Positions 10,735 to 23,210 of a stretch of DNA of 64,000 nt are shown here, one piece after another. Numbering within the stretch: position 1 is the stretch's first letter; every line of letters starts with the position of its first letter. The position numbers were made by a program, and so were the translations under genes. The DNA lies in contig JAAALK010000080.1 of the NCBI GenBank assembly GCA_019279435.1, forward strand, positions 87,146,328 to 87,210,327, given 5' to 3'. Source of the stretch: Zizania palustris. Taxonomy: Eukaryota; Streptophyta; Magnoliopsida; Poales; Poaceae. The notes beneath the pieces were generated by a model that worked only from the letters and a program-made list of their open reading frames with translations, was not told where the DNA came from and made no database searches.

Positions 10735-11255
10735 TGCCGTAAGGGTGACAAATACCAAGTTCCCCACGCAAGTAGGCAAATCGAGAAGCATCGAGGGGTT
10801 TTGTGAAAATATCGGCTAGCTTGTGTTGGGTATCAACATATTGAAGTTCAATATCACCCTTCTCATTATGATCTCTGAGAAAATGATATCGCACATCAAT
10901 GTGTTTGGTTCTGGAGTGCTGAACCGGGTTGTTTGCAATACAAATAGCACTAGTGTTATCACAGAAAAGTGGAACACTCTTATAATCTAACCTGAAATCC
11001 CACAAAGTGGAAACCATCCACAAAATCTGAGAGCAACAGCTAGCTGCAGCAACATATTCGGCCTCAGCCGTCGATTGTGCAACACTAGACTGTTTGCGGG
11101 AAGACCAGCAAACCAAAGAAGTACCCAGAATATGACAAGTACTAGAGGTACTTTTCCTATCAATCCTACACCCAGCAAAATCCGCATCGGAAAAAACCTC
11201 GAAGACACAAAGAGGAAGATGCTGAATACCAAATGCCAAATTCGAGAGTATGTTT
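10735..11255 (-). pseudogene. C1 RNase H domain
   Basis: Copia RNase H with all expected landmarks: SDADFAGC (first Asp), AEAEYVAAA (Glu), CDNTSAI (Asp), SRTKHIDVRYHFLRD, and the terminal ADIFTKPLD block near the pol end. The domain is open on its own, but a frame change near 11250 separates it from the RT upstream. It would degrade RNA in the RNA/DNA hybrid during reverse transcription. Confidence 0.85.
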
Positions 11256-12417
11256 GAGATACCTGAGAATGCGTTTTACCGCTTGGCGGTGCGAATATCG
11301 TGGTGAAGACTGAAAACGAGCGCACATACACACTACGAAGTGTATGTCCGATGTCATAGCAGTCAAGTAGAGGAGGGAGCCGATCATGCTTCGGAACTCC
11401 TTCTCATCTACAACTTCTCCATCTTCGTTAGGATCCAATGCTACAGATGTGGCCATTGGAGTGGCGAGTGGCGTCGCATCAGCCATGTCGAACTTCTTGA
11501 GCAGGTCCTTGGTGTACTTCGTCTAGTGGACGAAAGTACCTTGTTTGCTTTGCTTGATTTGCAAACCAAGGAAAAATGTGAGTTCGCCCATCATGGACAT
11601 CTCGAACTCCCTGCTCATGGCATCTGCAAACTCGGCAACCAAAGCATGAGAAGAGCCACCAAAGATGATATCATCCACATAAATCTGAACTAGGAGAAAA
11701 TCTTTGCCATGCTTGAGAGTGAACAGGGTTTTATCAACAGATCCCATGCTCAAGCAGAAAAGACTAAAGTCTGTCATACCATGCCCGAGGGGCCTGCTTG
11801 AGTACATAAAGAGCCTTATGAAGTTTAAGGACTTTATGTGGGTATTTGGGGTTTTCAAAACCAGGGGGTTGTTTTACATAAACATCTTCACCTATGAAGC
11901 CATTAAGAAAAGCACTTTTGACATCCATTTGATATAGTTTGAATCCCTGAGATGATGCAAAGGCAAGCAAAATCCTAATGGCCTCAAGACGAGCAACAGG
12001 TGCAAAAGTTTCAGTAAAATCAATCCCTTCAAATTGAGAATAACCCTGAGCTACAAGTCTAGCCTTTTTTCTAACTATTGTCCCATCCTCCCCTTGTTTG
12101 TTTTTGAAAATCCATTTTGTTCCAATGAAATGAACATTTGGTGGAGGATCAACTAATGTCCAGACTTGGTATCTCTCAAAATTTTTAAGTTCTTCATGCA
12201 TGGCATTGATCCAACTAGAATCAGAAAGTGCATGACTAACATCTAAGGGCTCGAAAGAAGCAACAAAAGCGGAATCAATGAAATGAGCATGAGAATGTGT
12301 TACCCTTTGATCAAGCTCACCAATGATCTGCTCGAGAGGATGCATCCTTTGAACATGGTGTGGAGCCTCACGGCGGGATGCAGTCTCCCCCTCAACTTGT
12401 GCGTTGGAGTGGTCCAA
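11166..12417 (-). pseudogene. C1 reverse transcriptase (broken)
   Basis: Starts with SWINAMHEELKNFERYQVW and WIFKNKQGEDG typical of copia RT, then MDVKSAFLNGFI, ALYVLKQAPRAWYD and the catalytic box IYVDDIIFGG near 11660. Frame changes near 11800 and near 11250 and a stop near 11523 break the reading. Integrase lies directly upstream and RNase H directly downstream, as expected for Ty1/copia. Confidence 0.87.
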
Positions 12418-13868
12418 GATGACCGATGTCGAGGTAGTTGCTTCGGGACCTTGTGCCGAAGTGGTTGAAGCGGGGTTGGCTTCGGGGGTTGATGTCGAGG
12501 GTAGTAGGGGTTCATCCTCAAATCTCCGGGATCTTCTTTTTCGAAGATAGTCTGTTCCATATCGTGTTCATTTGCCTGTTCAAGAGCAGAACTAACAAAA
12601 GGGGTTGATTCATCAAAAGTAACATCACATGACTCGATGACAGTATTAGTCTCCAAATTATAAACAGGATAAGAATGACCATGTGTAGTGTAACCCAAAA
12701 AGATCCCGTCAGAAGAACGCGACTCAAATTTATCCAAATTCCCACGTTTTAGGATAAAGCACCGACAGCCAAAAACTCGAAGATGAGTAACCTTGGGCTG
12801 TCTCCCAAAACGTAGCTCATAAGATGTCAAATTCAAAATTGAGCGCAAGAAGATTCGGTTTGAAATGTAACATGCAGTGTTCATGGCCTCAGCCCAGAAT
12901 TTTCTAGGAGTCATGTGCTCATCGAGCATCGTCCTAGCCATCTCAACCAAAGTGCGGTTCTTTCTCTCAACAACACCGTTTTGTTGAGGAACCCGAGGAG
13001 TAGAGAATTGATGTTCTATGCCATGCTCCATGCAAAAGTCAACAAAGAGACTGTTCTTGAACTCAGTGCCATTATCACTTCGAATGAATTTCAATGCACC
13101 AGGGAGTTCAGTGAAAAGTCTCAAAGCCAAGCTCCGAAAGTGTGAAAACACTTCATCCTTGCTCGCAAGAAAGAAGACCAAAGAGTAGCGAGAGAAATCG
13201 TCGACAATAACTAGCACATACCAATTGCCGCCTAAAGAACTGACCCGAGAAGGACCTAGAGTGTCCATGTGGAGAAGTTCTCCGGGTTGTTCAGTCATCA
13301 CAGTGGTGACTGGCGAGTGCGAAGCGGCAAACATTTTTCCATATCGACAAGGAGCGCAAACTAAATTCTTCTCAAACTTGAGCTTGGGCAATCCTCGGAT
13401 CAGACATAGGGCACTCAGACGAGCGAGCAACTCAAAGCTCATATGCCCTAGTCTCCTATGCCACTTCCAAAGCTCAGAGGTAGAATGTGCAACAAGACAA
13501 TGAGAAGAACCAGATGACTCGGAAAAATCAGCTCCAAAAACTCTCCCAACTCTAAAGATCTTACAGACAACAACGCCATCAGAATTGAGTACTTGCGAAG
13601 TATCACGATGGAATCGCACTTCGAAGCCCTCATCAAGCAACTGAGATACATAAAGCAAATTGTATCCTAGGTTTTCAACCAAAGCAACATCTTTGAGAGT
13701 GAAATTCGAGTTAATTCTTACCACACCTTTACCTTTCACTCTACCCCTTCGATTGTTGCCAAAGGTGATATGTTCCCTTTGCTTGGTTGTGGTGAGGCTG
13801 GAGAACCATGCTGCATCTCCGGTCATATGGCGCGAACAACTGGAGTCCATGATCCACGTGCCCTCCAA
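12400..13868 (-). pseudogene. C1 protease tail and integrase
   Basis: An open stretch of about 490 codons. Residues 7-17 hold MDSSCSRHMTG, the copia protease active site with Ser where Gly is normal (DSS for DSG), which probably inactivates it. A GAG-pre-integrase zinc site follows (WHRRLGH with CAPCRYGK). The integrase core has MDTLGP (Asp), IRSDNGTEF (Asp) and VVERKNRTL (Glu). The frame changes near 12400 before RT. Integrase joins cDNA ends to target DNA in the nucleus. Confidence 0.88.
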
Positions 13869-13883
13869 GCCTCGGTCTGTCGC

Positions 13884-16341
13884 CTACACATGATAAGAAA
13901 ATCTCGATCGCTCAGTGCTGGGGTGAGTGAAAATATGACGAGGCATCCAACACTGAGTGATACGAGTAGTAGGCACAGTAAAAGTAGACTGTCTACGCAC
14001 AGGATAATCAGAATGATGCAAAGTGCGAGATCTACCTATATGCAGTGATCCAAAAGCATGACGAGGTCTCCTACTCTGACGAGGTACAAAGCTACTCGCA
14101 CGGGGTCTACCACCATATGGAACATGGTGAACACCTCGAGGAGCAAAACCTCTCCGAGAAGCACGAGGAGCCTCGAAAACAGGACGAGAGTAAAACTCAG
14201 ACTCATGCATACCTAAAGATGGGTATTGCATTTCTGGAACCTCATCTCCTGAGAGCGTTGCTCATCCTTGATGCGACGAAAATAGAACCCAACCAAATGA
14301 CCCGCCCGCTGACAGTAGGAACAATGAAAAACTCTCCTAGGGGCACTCTCTTGGGTCACAGGAGCAACTCTCACAGGCTCCTTGGGCTTCTGCTGAGTGG
14401 TTTTCTTAGGAGGGATTTTCTTGGTAGGAGTGGTTTCCTTGGTGTCCGGGTAGACTTTTTGGCTGATGGAGTGTCTAACAGAGCTCTCTCTTTCTATAGG
14501 GTAGTGGGTGAGGTAAAAACAGTTTTGTTTTCACTATCTGACGGAATCCTCTCAAAACCCAAACCGAGAGCTAACCCTACTCTGTCAGCACACATCTTGC
14601 TCTTGGCCAAGAGCAAATTCATCTTACTCTTTCCCTCAGTGCATTTGTTAACCACAGAAAGAAGGAATTCATTTTCAGTCATGAGGTTCTCAGCTCGCTC
14701 TCTAACAGTGCCTAGCTGGTCCTTAAGGGTTATGCAAGTGTCACACACAAGTTGCACATCCTTAGAACTACCGGCCCTCTCCAATCTAGCCTCTAAGTCA
14801 TGAACATGCTTATCACGTAAATCAATGCTCTCACGTAATAAAGAACAGTTCATGCATTCAATTATATCATGATGTCTAGAATCAACCACCAAAAGCTGCT
14901 TCTGTGTAGTCTCAAGCTCAGATAGAGTTTGAGCATGTACAGAATGCAACTAAGCAAGCTCACCCATGACAACAGTACAAGATTCACATTCAGCATCATT
15001 AACTCTAGACTTAAGCATGGCATAATCAGTATAAACAGATTCTAGCCTAAGTCTAAGGTCTTTTCTATCTCTAGCGGCTTGCACAAGTAATCTATCCTGA
15101 CCAAGAACTACTTCATTCAGTTCATCTAGTTTAATTGAAAGCTGGTCATAGGATAGTTGTACCTCAGATGAGTCAAGCTCATCGCTGCTGTTATTGCTGT
15201 CGGCCATGAAGCAAAGGCCGGTGAAGTCTTGTCCCTTCTTGTCCTTCTGCTCCTCCTTCCTTGGAGACTCCTCCTCCTCAGAGCTCGACTCCTCAGTTGA
15301 GGAAGTGTCGATGTCGCTGAGTGTAGCAACAAATTCTCTGGAAGCGGCTTTGGCTACTCTCTTAGCCACCTTGTCGCGCTTGCCCTTCACAAAGGGTTTC
15401 CTCTCCTTCTTGTGGTATTTGGGGCACTCACTCTCATCTCTCTTCTTGAGTTTAGGTCAATTGGCCTTGATATGAGAAGTGTCGCCACACTCAAAGCAAC
15501 CACTAAAACCACTTCTCCTCTGATCCCGTCTCTCATGGTGAAAACGGGTTAACCTTCTGGCAATGAGAGCAAGCTCATCATCATCCAGAGTATCCACCTG
15601 CTCCTTAGTGACGGAGACTAGGGAGGACAAAGCAAAAGCATCTACAAGAACACAAGTGCCAGATGTGCTTGGTTTTGCAGTGGTGCCACGGCTAGTGCTA
15701 GAAACCAATGCCAATGGTTGTGGCAAAGAGTTTCTGTGCACTGCAAGAGATGCCTTGGCAATCTCTATGGACCTCAGCTTGTTGAAGAGCTCATCACATG
15801 TCAATATATCATAACCTACGGACTCCTCAATACTGGATATCTTCACTTCCCATATGCTACGATCAAGAGCATAGAGAAGCATGATAGCCCTATCATGATC
15901 ATTGTAAGCAAGCGTCCCGTTGGACCGCAAGTTACTCACTATCGCATCAAAGCGAGAAAACATGATATCTATAGATTCACCAGGTGCCTACACAAACAGC
16001 TGATACTGTTGATTGTATGTGCTTTGGCGCCTGGCCTTAATCTGTGTAGAGCCCTCATGAAAAATAGTGAGAGTGGTCCAAATTTCCCTAGCTGTCCTAA
16101 GGTGCTGCACCCTATCAAACTCACTCTGGCTCAAACCAATGAACAATATATTTCTTGCCTTGGAGTTGGCATTATACTGATCCTTTTCTGTTTGAGAGGT
16201 GCGAGTTTCAGGGATGGAGTATTGTGAGTCCACAATTTCCCAAATTGCATTTCGTTGGCTTAGCATGTAAGCCTCCATGCACACCTTCTAATATGCAAAA
16301 TCAGTCGCATCGAACAGAGGAATTTTACTAACTCTGTCCAT
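13884..16341 (-). pseudogene. C1 gag (broken)
   Basis: The ATG is at 16341, 50 nt inside the primer site. The N-terminal copia gag core (MEAYMLSQRNAIW; FDRVQHLRTAREIW) is followed by a zinc knuckle CFECGDTSHIKAN whose last Cys codon has become TGA at about 15456. A Ser/Glu-rich acidic segment and a long coiled coil (about 15390-14494) come next. A stop near 16290 (TAG for Trp) and several later breaks rule out a working protein. The equivalent core is seen in C4 at 23736-25297. Confidence 0.82.
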
Positions 16342-16390
16342 GTCGCCAATAGATCACAAAACCGGTTAAGATCAACTGGTGATCTTAACC

Positions 16391-16403
16391 AGCTCTGATA
16401 CCA
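16391..16403 (-). other. Primer binding site of C1
   Basis: Minus-strand TGGTATCAGAGCT, complementary to the initiator tRNA-Met 3' end, two bases inside the 5' LTR. Confidence 0.9.
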
Positions 16404-16405
16404 AT

Positions 16406-18446
16406 TGTTGGACCGGAAACGGCGACCAGAGGGGGGGGGGGGTGAATGGGAGCTTTTAAAATTTCAGACTAAAAATAGCCTTCTGTTTTAATTCTATCTT
16501 CTGCAGAACAGGCTTCGAACACACCCTTCGAAGTTCAGTTTTGGAGGTATTTGATGGCTCCGAACACAGGCTTCGCAAGGAGTAAAAGTTAGAAGCCAAG
16601 AGGACTTCGCTCCACCCACAACCTCAAAAATTCAGCTTCTGCTAAGTCAGTGCAGCCTTCGCACACAGGGTGCCTTCGTGCAGGCTTCGCACCTCACCCT
16701 TCGCAAGAGCGGACTTCCCTGTGAGGACTTTGACCAAATACTTAGCGACAAAAACTAGTGCTGGGCTTCGTACTCAGAAGGTCAAAACACACACAAAACA
16801 GACTTCGCTAAGGGCTTCGACACGGGAAGAAAAACGGGCTTCGATTAGTGCTTCGCTAGTAATCAACGAGGTCTAGCCTCCAGTTTACACAGAGCGAACA
16901 CACACTGAACAACACACTTCGCTCAAACAAGCTTCGCCCAAACAGGCTTCGGTGCACTACCTAAAGTCAATCGAAGTAACACACAAGAGATCGAAGTATG
17001 CAGCGAGGTATGCAAACAAGCTCAAGTAGAAAATGAACACAGAATCAAGACTTCGATGCTTGAACAGGGATCACAAAAATTGAACTCACAGGATGAATAC
17101 AGAGTGTGGTGGCTAGCACAGGAGTTCTACAATGAATGCTCAAAGTGTTAATGCGACCTACCCAGCCTCCACTATTTATAAGCACTATTCACCCATGTGA
17201 ATTGACTACTTTACCCCTAGGGTTTACATTGGTTTTGTCACATTAGAACAGAGGGGTACAAAAGGTAGTCTACTTTATTTGGAGGCTTCCTTTGTCAGCT
17301 TTGCAGAGGGGACAGCGTTAGCTTTTTGCAGAGCAGACACTGTTAGCCTTTACAGTCTTGGACCCTTCTGAAGCCCCCCTTCGCACGGGAGGGGTGCGGT
17401 AGCATCGGTGAGAAGCTTTGAGCCTGACGGCCTTCGCTTCACTGAAGTCAGCCTTCGATATAGTGACGGTTTTGAGCCGAAGCCGTCAAAGCCTTTGGGC
17501 CTTCGCACCAACACCGTCAGTCCGTGTACCGAAGCCATGCATGGCCGAAGTACCTCAAGTCATCCTCACTCCGGAACCAGCCTTGCTCCGAAGCCTGCTT
17601 CACTCCGAAGCCCCCACCTTCCGAGGACCACCCTTCGAAGTCCCTCCTTCGCCCAAGGCCTCCGCATGAAGCATTCCATGAGCACTTCGTCGCAGCGTCT
17701 CTCCCCGAGCACACTCCTCGACGAGCCTCACCCGGACCATGCCTTCGATGCACCTCGACTTCTGAGACCTTCGTCGGGTATACCTTCGAGTGTCTCACTC
17801 TGAAGCACACTTCGAACACCTTGCCTCATTGCTCAGGATTTAATCCACCATACTCCGAAGTCACTCCATTCGGAGTACCCTTTGAAGTGCCTCGCCTCCA
17901 AGGACTTCGTCTCGGAGTACCTTCACCCGGAGCCATGCTCCACACTTACTGCCTTCTCCTGGCGCACCTCGACCCGAGGTCCGACCTCGACCCCTTCGTA
18001 GCCTTCGTGACAGAGCTCCCTGCTCCCCTGGCATCAAGCCTCCCGCTTGACCCAGGTTCACTTGCTACGAACCGTCCGTCGCCTCCGAAGTCCACTGCGC
18101 ACCACAAACAAGCAGACAAGTGTTTCCAGTACCCCGGAGACCTCTCCAAGTGAACAACCTCCGATACACACTCCGGTGTACCGCCCAAAGTACCGAGACC
18201 TTCGGTACAACCAATCATCATGTACCGTCGGACCCCTCCGACAGGCACACTCCGCTGCAATAGCTGCAGCAACTAGAGCCCACTGAACCCTTCGGTGAAA
18301 CCACCTCCGAACGCCTTCGGAGAACCGGCCTCCGAACCACTTCGGAGGACCAACCTCCGAACCCCTTCGGAGGGACCCCTTCGAAACAGAGGATAAAATA
18401 TGTCAATCACTCATCACAGACTCCGAAACCAACCCTTGGTTTCTCA
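16406..18446 (-). repeat. 5' LTR of C1
   Basis: 2041 bp with TGAGAAACC at 18446 (minus start) and CCAACA at 16406 (minus end). A run of 12 G follows ACCAGA at 16430-16441. Includes the 140 bp lost from the 3' LTR. It abuts a C-alpha LTR on its right. Confidence 0.88.
18305..18373. repeat. Three tandem hairpins in C1 5' LTR
   Basis: Same array as 9441-9510. Stems 18305-18311/18316-18322, 18329-18336/18341-18348 and 18354-18361/18366-18373, with perfect complementarity in each 7-8-base stem. Confidence 0.85.
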
Positions 18447-19904
18447 GTTTGACTCAGGTACACGGGCGGCGAGCGATTGCCGGGCTGAGGAAGCTGCGGG
18501 ATCGGGTCGGCCCAATCCGGGTACCCGGTGCGAAGACGGAGGACGCTTTGTCAGATTTGGCATAATACTGACAATCTATGTTTAATTCATTTTTAGGATA
18601 TTAATATTTAGTTTTTATGTTTAGAATATTTTAGTAATTTTCGGAATTTATTTTAGAGTCAGTTTATTTTTACCCGAGGGTAAATTAATCTTTTCATGTA
18701 TTAGGATTTACCTATAAATAGGCCCCTATCCCCTTGGGGATAGTTGACTATTTTCAATAGATCAATCTATAATCTATAGTCCACCGAAAATTTTCCTTCT
18801 TCTCCGATAATTTTCGCCGGCGTTTCACCTTCATCCGTCGCGCGAACCGAGATCACCCACGGCGATAACTAGGCGCAAGCACGCGCATGACTGATCGGCG
18901 ACAGACTCACAGCCGGCTGCAGATAGCGGGTCCCACGTCGTTTCAATCATAGATTAAATCTGAAAAGCAGTCCGCACGTCCAAGCTAATCCAAGTGGTTT
19001 GCACGGTTCCCAAGGCAAACTCTGGCCAGTGCATCTTTTTGTTTTTTGCTTGAGTTCTGTGCACGCAGCAGGAAGGCACGGCGGCAAGCACACAGGCTCT
19101 TCTTGCTCTTCCACGGTGGGCCCCACGGCAATTCTTTTTGGTGCACTGTAGTCCACGAGCAGCAGCAACGTGCATGTGCGCAGCTTTTTTGCACGGGCAA
19201 AGCCGCAGGCGGGCGGCTGTCTCGAGCGAAATTTTTTCCATAGTGAAATGTCTTCGGCGACGACGAATCCCCTGTGGAAGAACGGCGAACAGGAAGACAC
19301 AGGTAAGTTTTCTAATCTCCTATATTTTAGATAGTTAGTTAAATCAACATTTATCCATATTTTAATTAGCCGAAAAATAATAATCTCGTAGTTATCTATT
19401 CTTAATTAAAAAATCAATCTCGTCGTTAAATTTTAATCAACTTATTAGTTATCTCGTATTATTTATAGATCTGTTTAATCTGCTCATATAAAAGAAAAGA
19501 AAAATTTATTAGTCGTGATAATTTTTCTTTCTCTCGCGCGAAATATTTTTAGATTATTTCTGAACTAATTTTTCGGTGATCCATATTTTATTCAGTCAAT
19601 TAGTATTTTATTTTTAGACTGCAATCTGAACAAGTTATTAGGATATTTAGTGTTTTGTATTACGTCATTAAACATTTCTAGTACCCATTTTATATTTTGT
19701 AGTATCTTTATTTAGTTTATATTTAATATCATTTTAATTAGGACACAAGTCATTTTTAAGCTAGACAACTTAATTCCTGAAATTTGCTTTGCAAATATTA
19801 TTTGTCTGGTTAAGTTTTTTGGGTGGTGGGATTAAAATATAGTTTAGCAAGAAATTTTTAGGCGCCCATTCACCCCCCCTCTGGTCACTACTTTCGGTCC
19901 TACA
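18447..19904 (+). repeat. C-alpha copia LTR, 3' part
   Basis: Matches the C3 LTR from about 230 bp after its start to its end: the GACTCAGGTACACGGGCGG region, a TATA box CCTATAAATAGG near 18710, and the end CATTCACCCCCCCTCTGG through TCCTACA at 19904. Plus orientation, opposite to the stub at 7657. Directly followed by G1a gag. The LTR start is missing because C1 lies there. No genes. Confidence 0.85.
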
Positions 19905-20650
19905 CTGGGGTCCGAAGCCACCATAGGGGGTGTTAGGCTACTGTGGCCCGAAGTCATTATACGGAGGGTTTGGCCACTGTGGTTCAAAGCCACCCTCCGA
20001 TTTCTTTAGCCCCTTCGGTTGACTTAGCCTTTTGCCGCGGGGGCGTATTTCTTTCACTTTTCTTTAGTGTTTGTTTAACAACATCTGATATATTACCTTC
20101 AGCTTCTTGCGATCCCTAGCCGAAGGAGATGTGCTAACATTCCGCTTCCACACTCCTACTTCAAGGTTGTTAGGTACGAGTGTGCATGTGCATGATTCCC
20201 CAATAATGATCGCTTTCCCTTTAGTTGACTCGGTCTGCTCTGGCTGAATCAACACTTTCTTTTTGTCAAGGTCGACGGTGTTCACTGGAAAGGGGTCTTT
20301 ATCCAGCTTCATCTTTGGACTAGGGTCTATCTTCAATCGTCCTTCCTCTATGGACGATTGAACCTATCGACGAAAAACATTGCAGTCATTAGTATAGTAT
20401 GAATGCGAATCATGCCACTTACAGTAGGGGTGTTTCCTTAGCTCGTCGGCAGATGGAATGAATTGGCCTTTAGGCAACCTGAGAAGCTGGCTCTTCAAGA
20501 GGAAATCAAATATTTTATCACACTTAGTTATATCAAACGAGTATTTGACCTTTCTAAGCCGATTCTTGGTGGGAGACGACCATAACTCGGAGCAAGTAAC
20601 ATACTTTATTTTAGCGCTCCAAACCCATTTGACCGCGTTGAGGAACATAG
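19905..20650 (-). pseudogene. G1a gag, C-terminal part
   Basis: Minus-strand gag tail: a segment with KCDKIFDFLLKSQLLRLPKG and PYCKWHDSHSYYTNDCNVF, the short zinc-like C-x2-H...H/N-x-C motif of Tat-type gag, then a basic linker and a repeated Pro/Gly/Phe-rich motif (GFEPQWPNPPYNDFGPQ) reaching 19905. It has stops, one in the repeat. Gag would form the particle shell. Confidence 0.8.
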
Positions 20651-23210
20651 TGAGGTTTGTCACTATGATTCATGGTAATGACGAGTGATTGACAGGGTGT
20701 TGTCATGAGTTTGTGTGTGGTGTTTTGGATATGGGGTGTGTGTCTGTGTTTGTCTCGTGTGTGCAGGCTTGAGTTACTCGTCAACTTTCGATGGCATGGG
20801 ATCATGGTTAGACAGGGAGTCTAATGCCAGATGGTCGAGGGTGTCAGTCGAAGTCGAGAGTGGACTCAGATGTACGCATGGAGATCTAACATGACGTGAG
20901 TTGAAGGTTGATCAAGATGAAGCGTCAATCGAGTCATAGAAAGGGAAGCTAGTTCAAGTGACAAGGCGGCTCGAGGGATCATGAGCGGCGGAGACTTGCT
21001 GGTGGTCGAGTTCGCGGACTGACGACGGTCGTGGACGATCAGGGGATCCTTTGTCGGTTTTTGCTGAAAACTGTCAAATCACAATTTGTTTCAAATACAA
21101 TAAATATGAATTTAGTTTTATTTGAGTATCTCAGTTCAATAGTGTAAACTTTTGGTATATTTTTAGAATTATCAAGTTTTGAAAATATATTAAAAGGTTG
21201 TGTCAAGTTTGTATTTCTTTTTGAGTTTAGTAGGAGAGTTATTTTCAGGTTTACTATTTCTGAAATTGTGTCTTGTGCTCATGTATAAAATCTGAAAAGT
21301 AGGTGGACTCATGTGTAAAGTTAGCTCTTAGGGTATGGCTATATAATGGGCCTTACACCTAAAGAATTGGCTGCCCTTTTTGAGAGCAAACATCAGAAAA
21401 CCCTATGAGCTGAGAGCTTTGATTATTTTGAGATCATTCTATACTGAAATTTGCTCTTCATCTCCTTTAATCTGTGCTTTTGCTGTTTACCCGTCTGTTG
21501 TTACTATTGCTGATCCGAAAACATTGTTCATAATCCCAGGAGGGAATTGTTTTGTCTGCGTCGCCAAGAACATGTTGCATGGCGATTTTTGTTTGTTCTG
21601 ATTTCAAGTGGTTCTGATCTGGTTTTGAGTGGTTGATCAAGGGAATATACTTCAAGTTTTCACACAAGAAATCATCTGTGGAGGAGGAGTTTTTATTCAA
21701 GGAATCACTTCAGAAGACAAAAGAAGATTGCTGCTCTTCATCCTGTAAGTCACTGAATAACCTTCAGTTTTTCAATTTCTTTGTCTCATGGTTCATCAGG
21801 TTTATCTATAGATGATTGGTAGGTTGTTTGGTATTTCATTCTGAAGTTTTGGTGGATGATAATTGTGTAGTTGGCACAACTGCTAATCTGAAGAAATCCT
21901 GAGGTTTCTTTTTGGATGATAATCCTGTTTTTGGTTGATTGAGAAAATGGCTGCACTAATCTGGTGGATATACTGAATATGTTTCAATATCTGTTCAATT
22001 CTGAGTTTCATCTTCCTCTCAGTACTGCATTTCATTCAATGTGTGGCAACATATCAATTCTGTTGTGAATTTAAATACCTAGAGTTTCTGTTTTTTTTGT
22101 GAACTGTTAATCTGTAATTTGTTCTTAGGGTTAAATATAAATTGGTTCTGTTCTGGTTTGCTGCATGAAATCTCTGCTTAGGTTCATTTCATAAGTTTCT
22201 ACTGAAATCTCTATTCACTTTAAGAAGCTTATTTTCAGTTTTTGTTAGTACTCTTTATTTGAAATCTAGTTCTGTTTAGAGTTTAGCTACATCTTTCAGG
22301 CTGTGTTTCTGAATAGTTAAATACTGTGTTTAAGTTTGAAATAGTATTGAAGATATCTGAATTGAAGTAGTTTTGAAAAATTTCAAACTGAATCTGTTTT
22401 GAAAAAATATACTATTCTTCATCCAGTTTGTGTCAAGTTCACAATTGATGTTATTCTGAAATGACAGTAGTTTAGTTCTGACTTTGAAATTGCTGATCCC
22501 TAAAGGTTGATTCAACATCTCTGTACTCACTATTTTTGTGCATGAAATTTACAGTAGAATAGTATGTTCAACTGAAATTTGAGTTAGCCTTTGTGTAATT
22601 GTTGATTGATATTAAATATTAATCAGTTCTCCATTTGAATATACATTGAAGTTGCAGCAGCTAAGTTTTGGGTTTATAACAACTAAACTCTGAATTTTGA
22701 ATCAGTTTGCTATTTTGGAATGCACTGAATATTTGAAACTTGTTTACAGATTTAAAATCAATCGATTCAGTTCAGTTTTATCATCTGAGATTACTTGTCA
22801 GCTTGAAATCTCATTTTAACTGAAAATACTTTACAGTCTCAGAATCTTAATATCTGTTTCATATTGTTGTTTGAGTTTATACTTGATTACATTGCAAGTT
22901 TATTCAGATGTTTCAGGTTCTTTATTCCTGAGTTCTTGTTCAGCAATATTTTTCAGATAGCAAGTGTTAATTATAGTTCTTGGTCTGATTCCTTTGAGCT
23001 TAATTGGTTGTTGCATGAGTGTTAAGTCCAAGTATAAATCAAGTCTTGTGAATTGAAAAGATACTATTTCTCTGATTCATTTTGATTGGTTTAAATTTGG
23101 AATTTGAATCTTTTTTAGATGTGCGTTGGGTGATCTGAACAAGCCATCACATTCGTGAGAAAGTGTTGAGGCACCTATTCACCCCCCCTCTAATTGTCAT
23201 TCCGATCCCA
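20651..23210 (+). repeat. Solo copia-type LTR inside G1a gag
   Basis: About 2.56 kb, AT-rich, starting TGAGG like C-alpha LTRs and ending in GGCACCTATTCACCCCCCCTC then GATCCCA. A TATA-like CTATATAATGG lies near 21340, and a segment near 21045 (TTTGTCGGTTTTT) recalls C-alpha. The G1a gag reads on both sides, so this is an insertion. Flanking pentamers CATAG (20646-20650) and CATGC (23211-23215) are only a weak target-duplication match. No gene seen. Confidence 0.65.

Larger units (their letters stand above)
7679..18446 (-). mobile_element. Ty1/copia element C1 (two LTRs)
   Basis: Minus-strand element: 5' LTR 16406-18446, tRNA-Met-type primer site 16391-16403, gag, protease, integrase, RT, RNase H in copia order from 16341 down to 10735, polypurine tract 9584-9594, 3' LTR 7679-9583. 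The LTRs of about 2 kb, the long gag with coiled coil and the extra 1.1 kb after RNase H resemble the SIRE/Maximus group, an inference. The 3' LTR lacks about 140 bp at its outer end. The two flanks do not match: a C-alpha LTR end on the left, the middle of an opposite C-alpha LTR on the right. So there is no target duplication, and rearrangement followed insertion. Confidence 0.88.

Noticed and set aside
18954..19338. Overlapping open frames in both directions with Cys-rich products
   Set aside because: They lie in the transcribed part of a C-alpha LTR. Frames overlap on both strands and no domain is recognisable.
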